Virus record (IMG/VR): IMGVR_UViG_3300037427_000577
Span: 1 to 20,979 of that record
Source: a virus
Strand: one strand, 5' to 3'
DNA: 20,979 bases
The notes under the pieces are model-generated. The model was not told the origin of the DNA and made no database searches. It saw only the letters and a list, made by a program, of their open reading frames with translations. Below are positions 13,683 to 20,497 of this stretch, piece by piece (within the stretch, counting starts at the first letter, position 1; every line of letters starts with the position of its first letter). Made by a program: the position numbers and the translations under genes.

Positions 13683-13926
13683 TTGGAACATATCTGGTTA
13701 TAGGGATACGGACAAGGATCGTATTCTACAGCTGGAAAAAGAAAATGTATCTCTTAAAAAGCAGATAGATAAGCTATTGGAAAAGAATAGGGATTTGCTA
13801 AACGATATTCATTCTGCTAGCAGAGAGTTAATTGATTTCCAAAAACAATACCAGAAGAATCAACAGGAAATGTGGGATTGGATTCAATATGAACGAAACT
13901 ATGGGTATGAAAGTGAATCCGTTTGA
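13654..13926 (+). CDS. Small coiled-coil protein between clamp-loader genes (B)
   Basis: 90 residues from the ATG at 13654, chosen because GAGGAAAGAGG lies 5-16 bases upstream; an in-frame ATG at 13627 and one at 13663 are alternatives. Residues about 25-75 are a long predicted coiled coil (ILQLEKENVSLKKQIDKLLEKN and onwards) with an aromatic end (MWDWIQYERNYGY). It resembles its neighbour A in architecture, so the pair may be partners or an old duplication. It overlaps A by 29 bases and gene 62 by 20. Function unknown. Confidence 0.6.
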   Translation: MERMRALAVNWNISGYRDTDKDRILQLEKENVSLKKQIDKLLEKNRDLLNDIHSASRELIDFQKQYQKNQQEMWDWIQYERNYGYESESV

Positions 13927-14293
13927 TTTTATAAATGCAATTAATTTTACAAAAAAGGATCTAATTGTAGATGATATAACTGAAAAAGAATACCAACCTT
14001 TTTTAGTCAATAGAACATTATCCCATTTTAAAGATACCATTCTATATGCTAATGAAATGAATGTGAATCACCACATCGATAAGCGCCTTCAGAATCATTT
14101 TTTTATAAATATAATTACAAAGAAAAAAAGGTTCTCTAAATGGGTAAAACCATCGGAGATAGAAGATTTGGATTGTATTAAGAAACATTATGGATATAGC
14201 AATGAAAAAGCAAAGTCTGTATTACACCTTCTTACTAGCGACCAGATAAAACAAATAAAAAATAGGATGAAGAAAGGTGGACGAACAAAGTAA
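13907..14293 (+). CDS. 62: Clamp loader small subunit gp62
   Basis: 128 residues from MKVNPFDF (T4 gp62: 187, so this is a short form). The open frame reaches back to 13832 but begins with TTG; ATGs at 13889, 13901 and 13907 are the candidates and the last is chosen because the conserved-looking NPFDFINAINFTKKDL follows directly. gp62 is the non-ATPase subunit of the gp44/62 loader. RLQNHFFINIITKKKRFSKWVKP parallels the T4 RYGKWAK segment, and KKHYGYSNEKAKSVL parallels AKRYQVNTNDAINY. No ribosome site is obvious, so translation is probably coupled to gene B, which ends 20 bases inside. Identification is good, start uncertain. Confidence 0.85.
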   Translation: MKVNPFDFINAINFTKKDLIVDDITEKEYQPFLVNRTLSHFKDTILYANEMNVNHHIDKRLQNHFFINIITKKKRFSKWVKPSEIEDLDCIKKHYGYSNEKAKSVLHLLTSDQIKQIKNRMKKGGRTK

Positions 14294-14705
14294 CGAAATT
14301 AAAGCATGGATTCCTGACGATATGTTAGAAGTCACATTAAATGAACCTGATGATTTTCTAAAGATTAGAGAAACACTTACAAGGATCGGGGTCGCATCAC
14401 GCAAAGATAATAAACTATTTCAATCTTGCCATATACTACACAAACAAGGCAGATATTTCATAGTGCATTTTAAAGAATTATTCTTATTGGATGGTAAGCC
14501 ATCTAATTTAGTAGAGAATGATATACAACGTAGAAATACTATTACTACATTGTTATCGGATTGGGGATTGGTCACTATGGTGAAACCTTCCCAAGCCAAG
14601 GACGTAGCTCCACTTAGACAAATAAAGGTTATACCTTTTAAAGAAAAGTCTCAGTGGGAATTATGTCCAAAATATAATATCGGAAATAATCAATCTAAAG
14701 ATTAA
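14277..14705 (+). CDS. regA: RegA translational repressor
   Basis: 142 residues from GTG at 14277 (AGGA nine bases upstream, 17-base overlap with gene 62). An internal ATG at 14322 would give MLEVTLNEPDDFLKIRETLTRIG, which aligns exactly with the T4 start (MIEITLKKPEDFLKVKETLTRMG; T4 RegA 122 aa) but has no ribosome site. So either there is a 15-residue extension or the start is 14322. RegA binds the initiation regions of many early mRNAs, in T4 including genes 44, 45 and its own. Seen: QSCHILHKQGRYFIVHFKE, RRNTITTLLSDWGL and a C-terminal WELCPKYNIGN, all as in T4. Identification is firm. Confidence 0.95.
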   Translation: MDEQSNEIKAWIPDDMLEVTLNEPDDFLKIRETLTRIGVASRKDNKLFQSCHILHKQGRYFIVHFKELFLLDGKPSNLVENDIQRRNTITTLLSDWGLVTMVKPSQAKDVAPLRQIKVIPFKEKSQWELCPKYNIGNNQSKD

Positions 14706-14710
14706 TTCCG

Positions 14711-14718
14711 TATAAATA
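14711..14718 (+). promoter_or_regulatory. T4-type late promoter for hsp20
   Basis: TATAAATA five bases after the regA stop. Expected start near 14724, at the base of a strong leader hairpin; leader about 60 bases to the ATG at 14784. Confidence 0.75.
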
Positions 14719-14720
14719 AT

Positions 14721-14753
14721 ATCGAAGAATGCGGCATTGAGCCGGTTCTCGAT
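14721..14753 (+). other. Leader hairpin before hsp20
   Basis: ATCGA / GAAT / CGGC on the 5' side pair with GCCG / GTTC / TCGAT on the 3' side around an ATTGA loop: about 13 pairs with two one-base bulges. The expected late start lies within the first arm, so the lower pairs may be absent from the mRNA. No T-run follows, arguing against a terminator. Confidence 0.55.
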
Positions 14754-14783
14754 TAACCTTGCTATATATAGGAGGAACTAAAA

Positions 14784-15239
14784 ATGGTAAGAAATACATT
14801 GAACGTACCGCGTTCGTTATTCGTAGGCTTTGAGCCTTTATTAGATGAACTGGAGAGGATTCACTCTGCAGGAAAGTCACCAAAAGATAACTATCCACCA
14901 CATAACGTGGTGAAGATCGATGAGGAGAAATTTCTCATTGAAATGGCATTAGCTGGTTTTCGACAAGAAGACATATCAGTTGAGGTCAAAGATGGTATTC
15001 TCAAGGTAAAGGGTGAGATGCCTAAAGATGAACGTGAATTCGCGTACAAAGGTATATCGTCCCGCAAATTTGAGAAGAGCTTCCGCCTCTCAGAATTTGT
15101 CGTAATAGACGGTGCTGATCTGAATGATGGAATACTCGTAGTGTATGCTAGAGTAGAACTTCCAGAAGAGAAGCGTCCTAGGGAGATCAAAATAGGGTCT
15201 GCTGGGGCATCAACAAAGAAAGAATTCCTGAAAGGGTAA
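14784..15239 (+). CDS. hsp20: Small heat-shock protein Hsp20 (alpha-crystallin family)
   Basis: 151 residues, usual length for IbpA-type proteins. A short N-terminal arm (MVRNTLNVPRSLFVGFEPLLDEL), an alpha-crystallin domain from about 40 to 130 (YPPHNVVKIDEEKFLIEMALAGFRQEDISVEVKDG, then KGISSRKFEKSFRLSE, GADLNDGILVV) and a C-terminal tail. These ATP-independent chaperones hold unfolding proteins. hsp20 genes are a hallmark of T4-like marine phages. AGGAGG eight bases before the ATG is the strongest ribosome site in the window, and a late-type promoter lies at 14711, suggesting a role in late protein folding or virion assembly. The usual C-terminal I-x-I/V motif appears as IKI at about 139-141. 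Identification is firm. Confidence 0.96.
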   Translation: MVRNTLNVPRSLFVGFEPLLDELERIHSAGKSPKDNYPPHNVVKIDEEKFLIEMALAGFRQEDISVEVKDGILKVKGEMPKDEREFAYKGISSRKFEKSFRLSEFVVIDGADLNDGILVVYARVELPEEKRPREIKIGSAGASTKKEFLKG

Positions 15240-15295
15240 TTCTCAATTAGCGACACTCAGTAGATAGTTGAAACACTTTTTACTGGAGATTAATC

Positions 15296-15430
15296 ATGGA
15301 ACAAATAAAAGCCTATGTGGCTGAACATGAAATCGCTAAGACCTTAATTGACGCATTGCACGTAACATTAGTATTTGGAGTTTGTGTTGGAACAGCTCCT
15401 GCACTAATTTGGCTGGCATCGTACGGTTAA
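15296..15430 (+). CDS. Small membrane peptide downstream of hsp20
   Basis: 44 residues: a soluble start (MEQIKAYVAEHEIAKTLIDAL) then a single hydrophobic helix (about 22-42, with Gly, Cys and Pro) ending SYG. TGGAG precedes the ATG by eight bases. It lies 57 bases after hsp20 and just before a terminator, so it probably belongs to the hsp20 late unit. Not recognised; a holin-like or membrane-anchor role is possible given its size but unsupported. Confidence 0.55.
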   Translation: MEQIKAYVAEHEIAKTLIDALHVTLVFGVCVGTAPALIWLASYG

Positions 15431-15446
15431 GGAATTAGATAATATG

Positions 15447-15478
15447 GAACGGGAGGGGAAACTCTCCCCGTTCTTTTT
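15447..15478 (+). terminator. Intrinsic terminator ahead of gene 43
   Basis: GAACGGGAGGGG pairs with CTCCCCGTTC (one A bulged, GC-rich seven-pair base) and is followed by TTTTT (15474-15478). It closes the hsp20 unit and isolates the gene 43 promoter 12 bases downstream. Confidence 0.85.
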
Positions 15479-15489
15479 GAAATTAGGGG

Positions 15490-15518
15490 TTTACAATCCC
15501 GCTGAATTATGGTATAAT
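15490..15518 (+). promoter_or_regulatory. Promoter of gene 43, predicted leaderless
   Basis: GGGG, TTTACA (15490-15495), 17-base spacer ending TATGG, TATAAT (15513-15518). The ATG of gene 43 starts at 15526, the eighth base after the -10, which is where transcription should start. With the terminator just upstream, most gene 43 mRNA should have no 5' leader. Confidence 0.85.
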
Positions 15519-15525
15519 ATACATT

Positions 15526-18048
15526 ATGAATTTTTACACAAACGTGTCTCGTTATGGTAATATGCTTCTCTACAGAGGTATAGAAAATGGTAAACGTGTA
15601 CAAAGAAAAATCAAATACAAACCTACACTCTTCGTAGGAACTAACAAAGCTACTCAATGGAAATCCCTCGATGGGAATCCCGTTGCTCCTGTCCAATTCG
15701 AATCTATGCGTGATGCTAAGAATTGGATCCAAGAAAATCAATACGTTGCTGGAAGACACATCTATGGTAACACACGCTACCAATCTTGCTTAGTCAACGA
15801 CTTATTCCCTGGCGAAATAGAATTCGACAGATCTAAAATTAACGTAACCACTATCGATATAGAAGTTCAATCCGACGATGGATTCCCTGAACCATCTGCA
15901 GCAGCTAAAGTAGTTACTGCAATTTGTCTTAAAAATAATATCGACAATACCTACTATGTTTGGGGCTTAGGCGACTATGATGTTACAACATCGCTTATGA
16001 AAACCAATCGTGTGGTTTACAAAAAATGTGCAGACGAAAAAGAATTACTAATAGACTTTATTAATCACTGGGCTACTCCATCTAATACACCCGATGTTAT
16101 CACTGGTTGGAACTCTAAGTTCTTCGATATACCTTATCTGGTCAATCGTATCCGTAGGGTATTTGGTCCAGATCTTGGCGAAGAAAATATTAAAAAGCTT
16201 TCCCCTTGGGGTATGGTAGAACGTAGAGAAGCTAGAATAGCTTACAAGTCTATGAACCGAGATGAGACATATGAATTCCAAGGTATATCCCAAATGGATT
16301 ATATGGAAGTATTTAAAAAGTTTGGTTATGCTTACGGTCCACAAGAATCCTATTCACTAAACAATATTTCACATGTAGTGCTTGGGGAAGAAAAACTATC
16401 CTACGAAGAACACGGTTCACTATTCGATCTATACAAAGCTGATCACCAAAAGTTTATCGATTATAATATCAAAGATGTAGAATTAGTAGATCGTCTAGAA
16501 GATAAAATGGGTCTAATTACCCTAGGTCTTACTATGGCATATCGGGGTGGTGTTAACTATACAGACGTATTTGGTACTACTGCAATATGGGATTCTATTA
16601 TCTTCCGTGACCTATATCAAAACAATGTTATAGTTCCCTTTCCTAAAGATTCAGAAAAAGGTAATTATCCTGGTGGTCACGTAAAAGAACCTTATGTTGG
16701 CATGCACGAACATGTAGTTAGTTTCGATTTAAACTCTCTATATCCATCTATCATTATGCAGTTCAATATGTCACCAGAAACTATACGAAATGAATATAGT
16801 CCAGAACTAAATGTAGAAACAGTTCTATCTAAACCAAATATTAACAAACCAGATAATACTGGTATCGCAGCTGGTGGCCAACACTTCGATACTTCTAAAC
16901 AGGGTGTACTACCTAAGATCATCGAAGAAATGTACAGCGAACGTGTTACTGTTAAAAAAGATATGCTTAAGTATCAGCAAGATTTACAAAAAGCAGAAGA
17001 CAAACAAGACATCTTTGAACTACAAAGAAAAATATCTCTTGCAGAAAACAGACAAATGTCTATCAAGATTCTACTTAACTCCCTTTATGGTGCACTTGGC
17101 AATCGTTACTTTAGATTTTTCGATCAACGTATTGCAGAAGCTATTACACTATCAGGTCAAGCTATTATTAGATGGGGTGAAAATGCAATCAATGAATACC
17201 TACAAAAGCTATTAGGATCTAAAAAAGATTATGTTATTACTATCGATACAGATTCCTTATATGTTGGATTAGGTGATTTAGTTAATAAATTTAATCCTAA
17301 GAATCCTGTAGACTTTCTCGATACAGTTTCCAAAGACAAATTGGAACCTGTGTTTATAAAAGCTTACCAAGAATTCTTCGACAAGTTTGGTGGCATCGAA
17401 AACAAAATGGTTATGTCCAGAGAGGTTATAGCTGATAGGGGTATATACTTAGCTAAGAAAAGATATATCCTAAACGTAATTGATAATGAAGGTGTAAGAT
17501 ATAAAGTACCAAAGATTAAAACTATTGGCGTAGAAGCTACTAAAAGTTCCACACCAGAAGTTTGCAGAGAAGCACTAAAAGAAATATTCAAAGTTATTAT
17601 ATCCAAAGAACAAACAGATGTTCAAAAGGCAATAAAGCAATTCAAAGAACATTTCTTTTCTTTAAATCCATATCAGATTGCATTTCCACGCGGTGCTCAA
17701 AATATAACTGGATATGCAGATACAGCTACAATATACAAAAAAGGTACACCAATCCACGTACGTGGTGCTTTACTTTACAACAAGCTAAGAGATGATATGG
17801 GACTAACTAAATACCCAAATCTAAGAAATGGCGACAAACTAAAATTTATTTACTTAAAGCAACCAAACCCAATTAAAGAAAATGTAATTGCTTTCCCAGA
17901 TTATTTGCCAGAAGAATTTCAATTAGATGAATACATCGACAAAGAATTGCAATTCGAAAAAACATTCTTAGATGCTATCGAAGCTATTTTACAACCAATC
18001 GGTTGGACATCCAGCCCACAAATGACATTGGACTTATTTTTCGAATGA
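15526..18048 (+). CDS. 43: Family B DNA polymerase gp43
   Basis: 840 residues (T4 gp43: 898, so somewhat shorter). Replicative polymerase with 3'-5' exonuclease. Exonuclease: TTIDIEVQ with D111/E113 (T4 D112/E114), ITGWNSKFFDIPYL (exo II) and YNIKDVELVDRL (exo III). Polymerase: motif A SFDLNSLYPSI with D401, motif B KILLNSLYGALGN with K514 and Y521, motif C DTDS with D574/D576. The last residues, QMTLDLFFE, match the canonical PCNA-interaction box QxxLxxFF and correspond to the clamp-binding tail of T4 gp43. No ribosome site precedes the ATG; it probably starts a leaderless message. The stop overlaps the UDG-like gene by ATGA. Identification is firm. Confidence 0.97.
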   Translation: MNFYTNVSRYGNMLLYRGIENGKRVQRKIKYKPTLFVGTNKATQWKSLDGNPVAPVQFESMRDAKNWIQENQYVAGRHIYGNTRYQSCLVNDLFPGEIEFDRSKINVTTIDIEVQSDDGFPEPSAAAKVVTAICLKNNIDNTYYVWGLGDYDVTTSLMKTNRVVYKKCADEKELLIDFINHWATPSNTPDVITGWNSKFFDIPYLVNRIRRVFGPDLGEENIKKLSPWGMVERREARIAYKSMNRDETYEFQGISQMDYMEVFKKFGYAYGPQESYSLNNISHVVLGEEKLSYEEHGSLFDLYKADHQKFIDYNIKDVELVDRLEDKMGLITLGLTMAYRGGVNYTDVFGTTAIWDSIIFRDLYQNNVIVPFPKDSEKGNYPGGHVKEPYVGMHEHVVSFDLNSLYPSIIMQFNMSPETIRNEYSPELNVETVLSKPNINKPDNTGIAAGGQHFDTSKQGVLPKIIEEMYSERVTVKKDMLKYQQDLQKAEDKQDIFELQRKISLAENRQMSIKILLNSLYGALGNRYFRFFDQRIAEAITLSGQAIIRWGENAINEYLQKLLGSKKDYVITIDTDSLYVGLGDLVNKFNPKNPVDFLDTVSKDKLEPVFIKAYQEFFDKFGGIENKMVMSREVIADRGIYLAKKRYILNVIDNEGVRYKVPKIKTIGVEATKSSTPEVCREALKEIFKVIISKEQTDVQKAIKQFKEHFFSLNPYQIAFPRGAQNITGYADTATIYKKGTPIHVRGALLYNKLRDDMGLTKYPNLRNGDKLKFIYLKQPNPIKENVIAFPDYLPEEFQLDEYIDKELQFEKTFLDAIEAILQPIGWTSSPQMTLDLFFE

Positions 18049-18362
18049 AAGTAATATACGTAGGAACAAAACCAGGTAATCATCCTCCAGAAAAATCACC
18101 TACAATAAAGAGGATAACTAAATGGTCAATAGAAGCTGGAATTAAAAACTGGACTTGGACAAACATTTCTGATCCAGACTGGAGAGCTCTGATTATAGGA
18201 TGCAGAGTAATAGCTATGGGAAACGATGTAGCTAAACACTTTACAGAAAACAACGTAGAACATTTAAAAGTTCCCCACCCTAGTGGATTAAACCGAATGT
18301 GGAATGATCCGGAATTAGAACCCAAAGTGATTGAACAAATTAGGGGGTTTACATCACTTTAA
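18045..18362 (+). CDS. Small uracil-DNA-glycosylase-superfamily-like protein
   Basis: 105 residues from the ATG at 18045 inside an ATGA overlap with gene 43 (the frame is open further upstream but lies within gene 43). Two short motifs sit where UDG-superfamily enzymes have their catalytic loops: GTKPG (7-11) in the first strand-loop, with SPTIKRITKW after it, and PHPSGLN (77-83) near the end, with a central hydrophobic strand ALIIGCRVIAMG. Known members are about twice this size, so this would be a minimal version; activity is uncertain and the first motif lacks the usual acid. Coupling to the polymerase fits base-excision or uracil surveillance. Its last codons double as the -35 region of the next promoter. 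Confidence 0.55.
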   Translation: MKVIYVGTKPGNHPPEKSPTIKRITKWSIEAGIKNWTWTNISDPDWRALIIGCRVIAMGNDVAKHFTENNVEHLKVPHPSGLNRMWNDPELEPKVIEQIRGFTSL

Positions 18363-18376
18363 AAATATGGTATAAT
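18348..18376 (+). promoter_or_regulatory. Promoter of the second Sm-like gene, predicted leaderless
   Basis: GGGGG, TTTACA (18348-18353), 17-base spacer ending TATGG, TATAAT (18371-18376). The -35 and G-run lie inside the end of the UDG-like gene. The next ATG (18384) is the eighth base after the -10, and no ribosome site precedes it. Confidence 0.85.
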
Positions 18377-18383
18377 ACACACT

Positions 18384-18677
18384 ATGAAAAATATACAACT
18401 ACTAAGATTAAGCTCGGGCGAAGAAATTATTGCTGATGTTGATTTAAATGGTATTGACACAGATACTGTTATAGTTAAAGATGCAATTGTTTTAATCCCA
18501 GCTGGAGAAGGTAAAATTGGCTTTATGCCGTTTATGCCTTATACAAAAGCCAAAGACGGCGTCGAGATTGATATGAAATGGATTATGTTTATGGTTGATC
18601 CAATCGACGAAATGGTAGAACAACATAGGAATGCTACAAGTCAAATAGCAATCCCAGATAAGAAGATCGTAACATGA
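18384..18677 (+). CDS. Sm-like (LSm/Hfq-fold) phage protein, copy 2
   Basis: 97 residues. Clear member of the Sm-like family of T4-like marine phages, one of which (from a marine metagenome, putative cyanophage) has a published crystal structure: LRLSSGEEIIADV, VIVKDAIVLIP, FMPFMPYTKA, then MKWIMFMVDPIDEMVEQH. Expected to form an oligomeric ring; RNA binding is inferred from the fold. Related by eye to the longer copy at 2241. It has its own strong promoter and is predicted to be translated from a leaderless mRNA. The ATGA overlap couples it to the MazG-like gene. Confidence 0.85.
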   Translation: MKNIQLLRLSSGEEIIADVDLNGIDTDTVIVKDAIVLIPAGEGKIGFMPFMPYTKAKDGVEIDMKWIMFMVDPIDEMVEQHRNATSQIAIPDKKIVT

Positions 18678-19078
18678 GTAAAGATTGGGTAAAAGATATT
18701 CACCTAATGCAGGCTAAATATCTTACACGTCAATGGATTGAAACTAATCCAGATAAATTAAAAGCATTTCTAGATTTTAGGGTTGATTTCCTAAGAGAAG
18801 AACTAGAAGAAACAGAAGCAGCATTAGTTAATATGGATGCTGAAGAAATAGTCGACGGTCTAATAGATATTTGCGTTATCGCAATTGGTACATTAGACGC
18901 ATTCGGTGTCGATGCATATCAAGCTTGGGATGAAGTTCTAAAAGCTAATATGAAAAAAGAAGTTGGCATTAAGCCAGAAAGACCAAACCCGATGGGTCTT
19001 CCAGATCTGATGAAACCAGAGGATTGGGAAAGTCCATCACATGCAGGAAACCATGGTAAGTTGCACGATATTCAATAA
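18674..19078 (+). CDS. mazG: MazG-like nucleotide pyrophosphohydrolase
   Basis: 134 residues. An all-alpha MazG-like NTP pyrophosphatase: FLREELEETEAAL gives the EExxE metal site (E42, E43, E45/E46), and EEIVDGLIDICVIAIGTL gives the second, ExxD-type, half (E58, D61, D65). Such enzymes hydrolyse (d)NTPs to monophosphates; marine phage MazG has been proposed to act on damaged or host-derived nucleotides, or on signalling nucleotides, without settled agreement. The C-terminal 40 residues (PERPNPMGLPDLMKPEDWESPSH) are a proline-rich tail. It overlaps the Sm-like gene by four bases and the primase-fold gene by 26 bases. Confidence 0.9.
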   Translation: MSKDWVKDIHLMQAKYLTRQWIETNPDKLKAFLDFRVDFLREELEETEAALVNMDAEEIVDGLIDICVIAIGTLDAFGVDAYQAWDEVLKANMKKEVGIKPERPNPMGLPDLMKPEDWESPSHAGNHGKLHDIQ

Positions 19079-19973
19079 TATATATGATAACCAAACCGAT
19101 AAGAGGATGGATTATGAATCATTCGACCAGTTCGAAACAATCTTATATAGGCTCGCAGAGTCTACAAAATACCCTACTAAATCTGAAGCTCCTCTTATCA
19201 GTCCTGCTACATATCTGCCTGATAGTACTCGTGCTAACGATAACGTGGTGTCTTGGGGCGGTTTTGGTATTCTCGATGTGGATGACTTTGTAGGCAACAT
19301 AAAAGATATAGAAAAAAAATATGAAAGATTTAGATATGTTTGCTATTCTACTGCTTCTTCTAGTGTTGATAAGCCTAGGTTTCGATTAGTATTTCCACTA
19401 GATAGATGGGTAGAGAAAGATGAAATTAAACACTTCTGGTTTGCACTTAATAAAGAAATTGGTGGAATCGCTGATGCACAAACTAAAGATTTATCTAGGA
19501 TGTATTATATTCCTGCCAAATATAAGAAGGCTAATAATTTTATTTTTAGTCATGATGGCGATATTATGGACGTTGGAAGCTTACTAGAAACACATCCCTA
19601 TTTTCAGCAATCAGATAACTTCTTCGATAGATTGCCAGAATCAATACAAAAAGGTTTACTAGAACATAGAAAAAGCCAATTAAAAAATACTTCATATACT
19701 TGGACTGGTTATCACGATTGTCCATTTGTAAATAAAAAACAAGTTAGCGAATATAAAACTATTCAAGGAACAGGCTGGTATGCTAAGATGTACCAGATAA
19801 TGGTTTCAACAGCAGGAAATGCTTTAAACAAAGGTTATCCCATTACAGCTAAAGAGGTTGCACATATATGCAGAACTTTAGATAATGAAACGGGTAATTG
19901 GTATCTAAAACGAGATATGGAAAAAGAAGCAGACCGAGCTATTGAATTTGTGTTTAGAAATCAGGGGCTATAA
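19053..19973 (+). CDS. Primase-polymerase (AEP)-like protein with PriCT-like C-terminus
   Basis: 306 residues from the ATG at 19053, chosen for AGGA four bases upstream and because TIFNNIYDNQTDKRMDYESFDQF reads as true protein; 19041 and 19107 are alternatives. Residues 70-160 show the order seen in archaeo-eukaryotic primase-fold replication proteins: ILDVDDF (D75, D77), STASSSVDKPRFRLVFPL (100-116), then QTKDLSRMYYIPAKY (D146, S148, R149). The C-terminus (GYPITAKEVAHICRTLDN ... W ... EADRAIEFV) resembles a PriCT domain. T4-like phages already encode a DnaG-type primase (gp61, not in this window), so this would be an extra or inactive primase-fold protein. Assignment is from motif pattern only. 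Confidence 0.6.
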   Translation: MVSCTIFNNIYDNQTDKRMDYESFDQFETILYRLAESTKYPTKSEAPLISPATYLPDSTRANDNVVSWGGFGILDVDDFVGNIKDIEKKYERFRYVCYSTASSSVDKPRFRLVFPLDRWVEKDEIKHFWFALNKEIGGIADAQTKDLSRMYYIPAKYKKANNFIFSHDGDIMDVGSLLETHPYFQQSDNFFDRLPESIQKGLLEHRKSQLKNTSYTWTGYHDCPFVNKKQVSEYKTIQGTGWYAKMYQIMVSTAGNALNKGYPITAKEVAHICRTLDNETGNWYLKRDMEKEADRAIEFVFRNQGL

Positions 19974-20497
19974 TGTTTAAAGACTATATTAATAATTTAA
20001 AGTTAATCGTCACTCAAGAAATGTTCGACAGACATAATGAGGAATGGGAAACTATAAAGAGTGGGTATTCTTCTAGAGCTAATCTAGATTCAGAATATCT
20101 GGAAGATAACGTAATTGAAAATAATGAAGAGGCTATACGTATAACTGGACCAGGTAGATACCTAGCTGATATCCAATGGCGAAATATGAAGATCGATTTT
20201 AAAGAAATCGCATCTCAATGGTATAATCTACAACACGATTATACGAGATACCTCGATGCTTTTCAAAAAAATAAACTAACGCATTTCTTGTTTTTCAAGT
20301 CAAATCGTCCTCGTTATAACAATAAGGAATATAGAAATATGCCAGATGTAATACCAGTAGGGTTTGAATTAGAATTTGAATATTTAGGTTGCTTTGATGT
20401 TATGGAAGTCATGGGATCAATAGAACAAATACAACCAGGAACACTTAGAAACAGAGTTAAGATAGAAACTTTACAGGAGAAATATGGGATTATTTAA
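19973..20497 (+). CDS. Unrecognised protein downstream of the primase-fold gene
   Basis: 174 residues; starts in the TAATG overlap with the previous stop. No family recognised. It is acidic in the first third (DSEYLEDNVIENNEEA), then has RITGPGRYLADIQWRNMKIDFKEIASQWYNLQHDYTRYLDAFQKNKLTHFLFF, which looks largely helical, and a C-terminal beta-rich part (DVIPVGFELEFEYLGCFDVMEVMG). No membrane helix or signal peptide. Strict coupling to the primase-fold gene suggests a shared function in DNA metabolism, but nothing more can be said. It overlaps the methyltransferase start by 14 bases. Confidence 0.75.
   Translation: MFKDYINNLKLIVTQEMFDRHNEEWETIKSGYSSRANLDSEYLEDNVIENNEEAIRITGPGRYLADIQWRNMKIDFKEIASQWYNLQHDYTRYLDAFQKNKLTHFLFFKSNRPRYNNKEYRNMPDVIPVGFELEFEYLGCFDVMEVMGSIEQIQPGTLRNRVKIETLQEKYGII

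Noticed and set aside
14104-14111. TATAAATA inside gene 62
   Set aside because: Intragenic with no start codon at a useful distance; RegA starts about 165 bases later with its own coupling to gene 62.
14891-15256. 121-codon minus-strand open frame opposite hsp20
   Set aside because: Shadow of a clearly recognisable hsp20 gene; no promoter or ribosome site and an unconvincing Ser-rich product.
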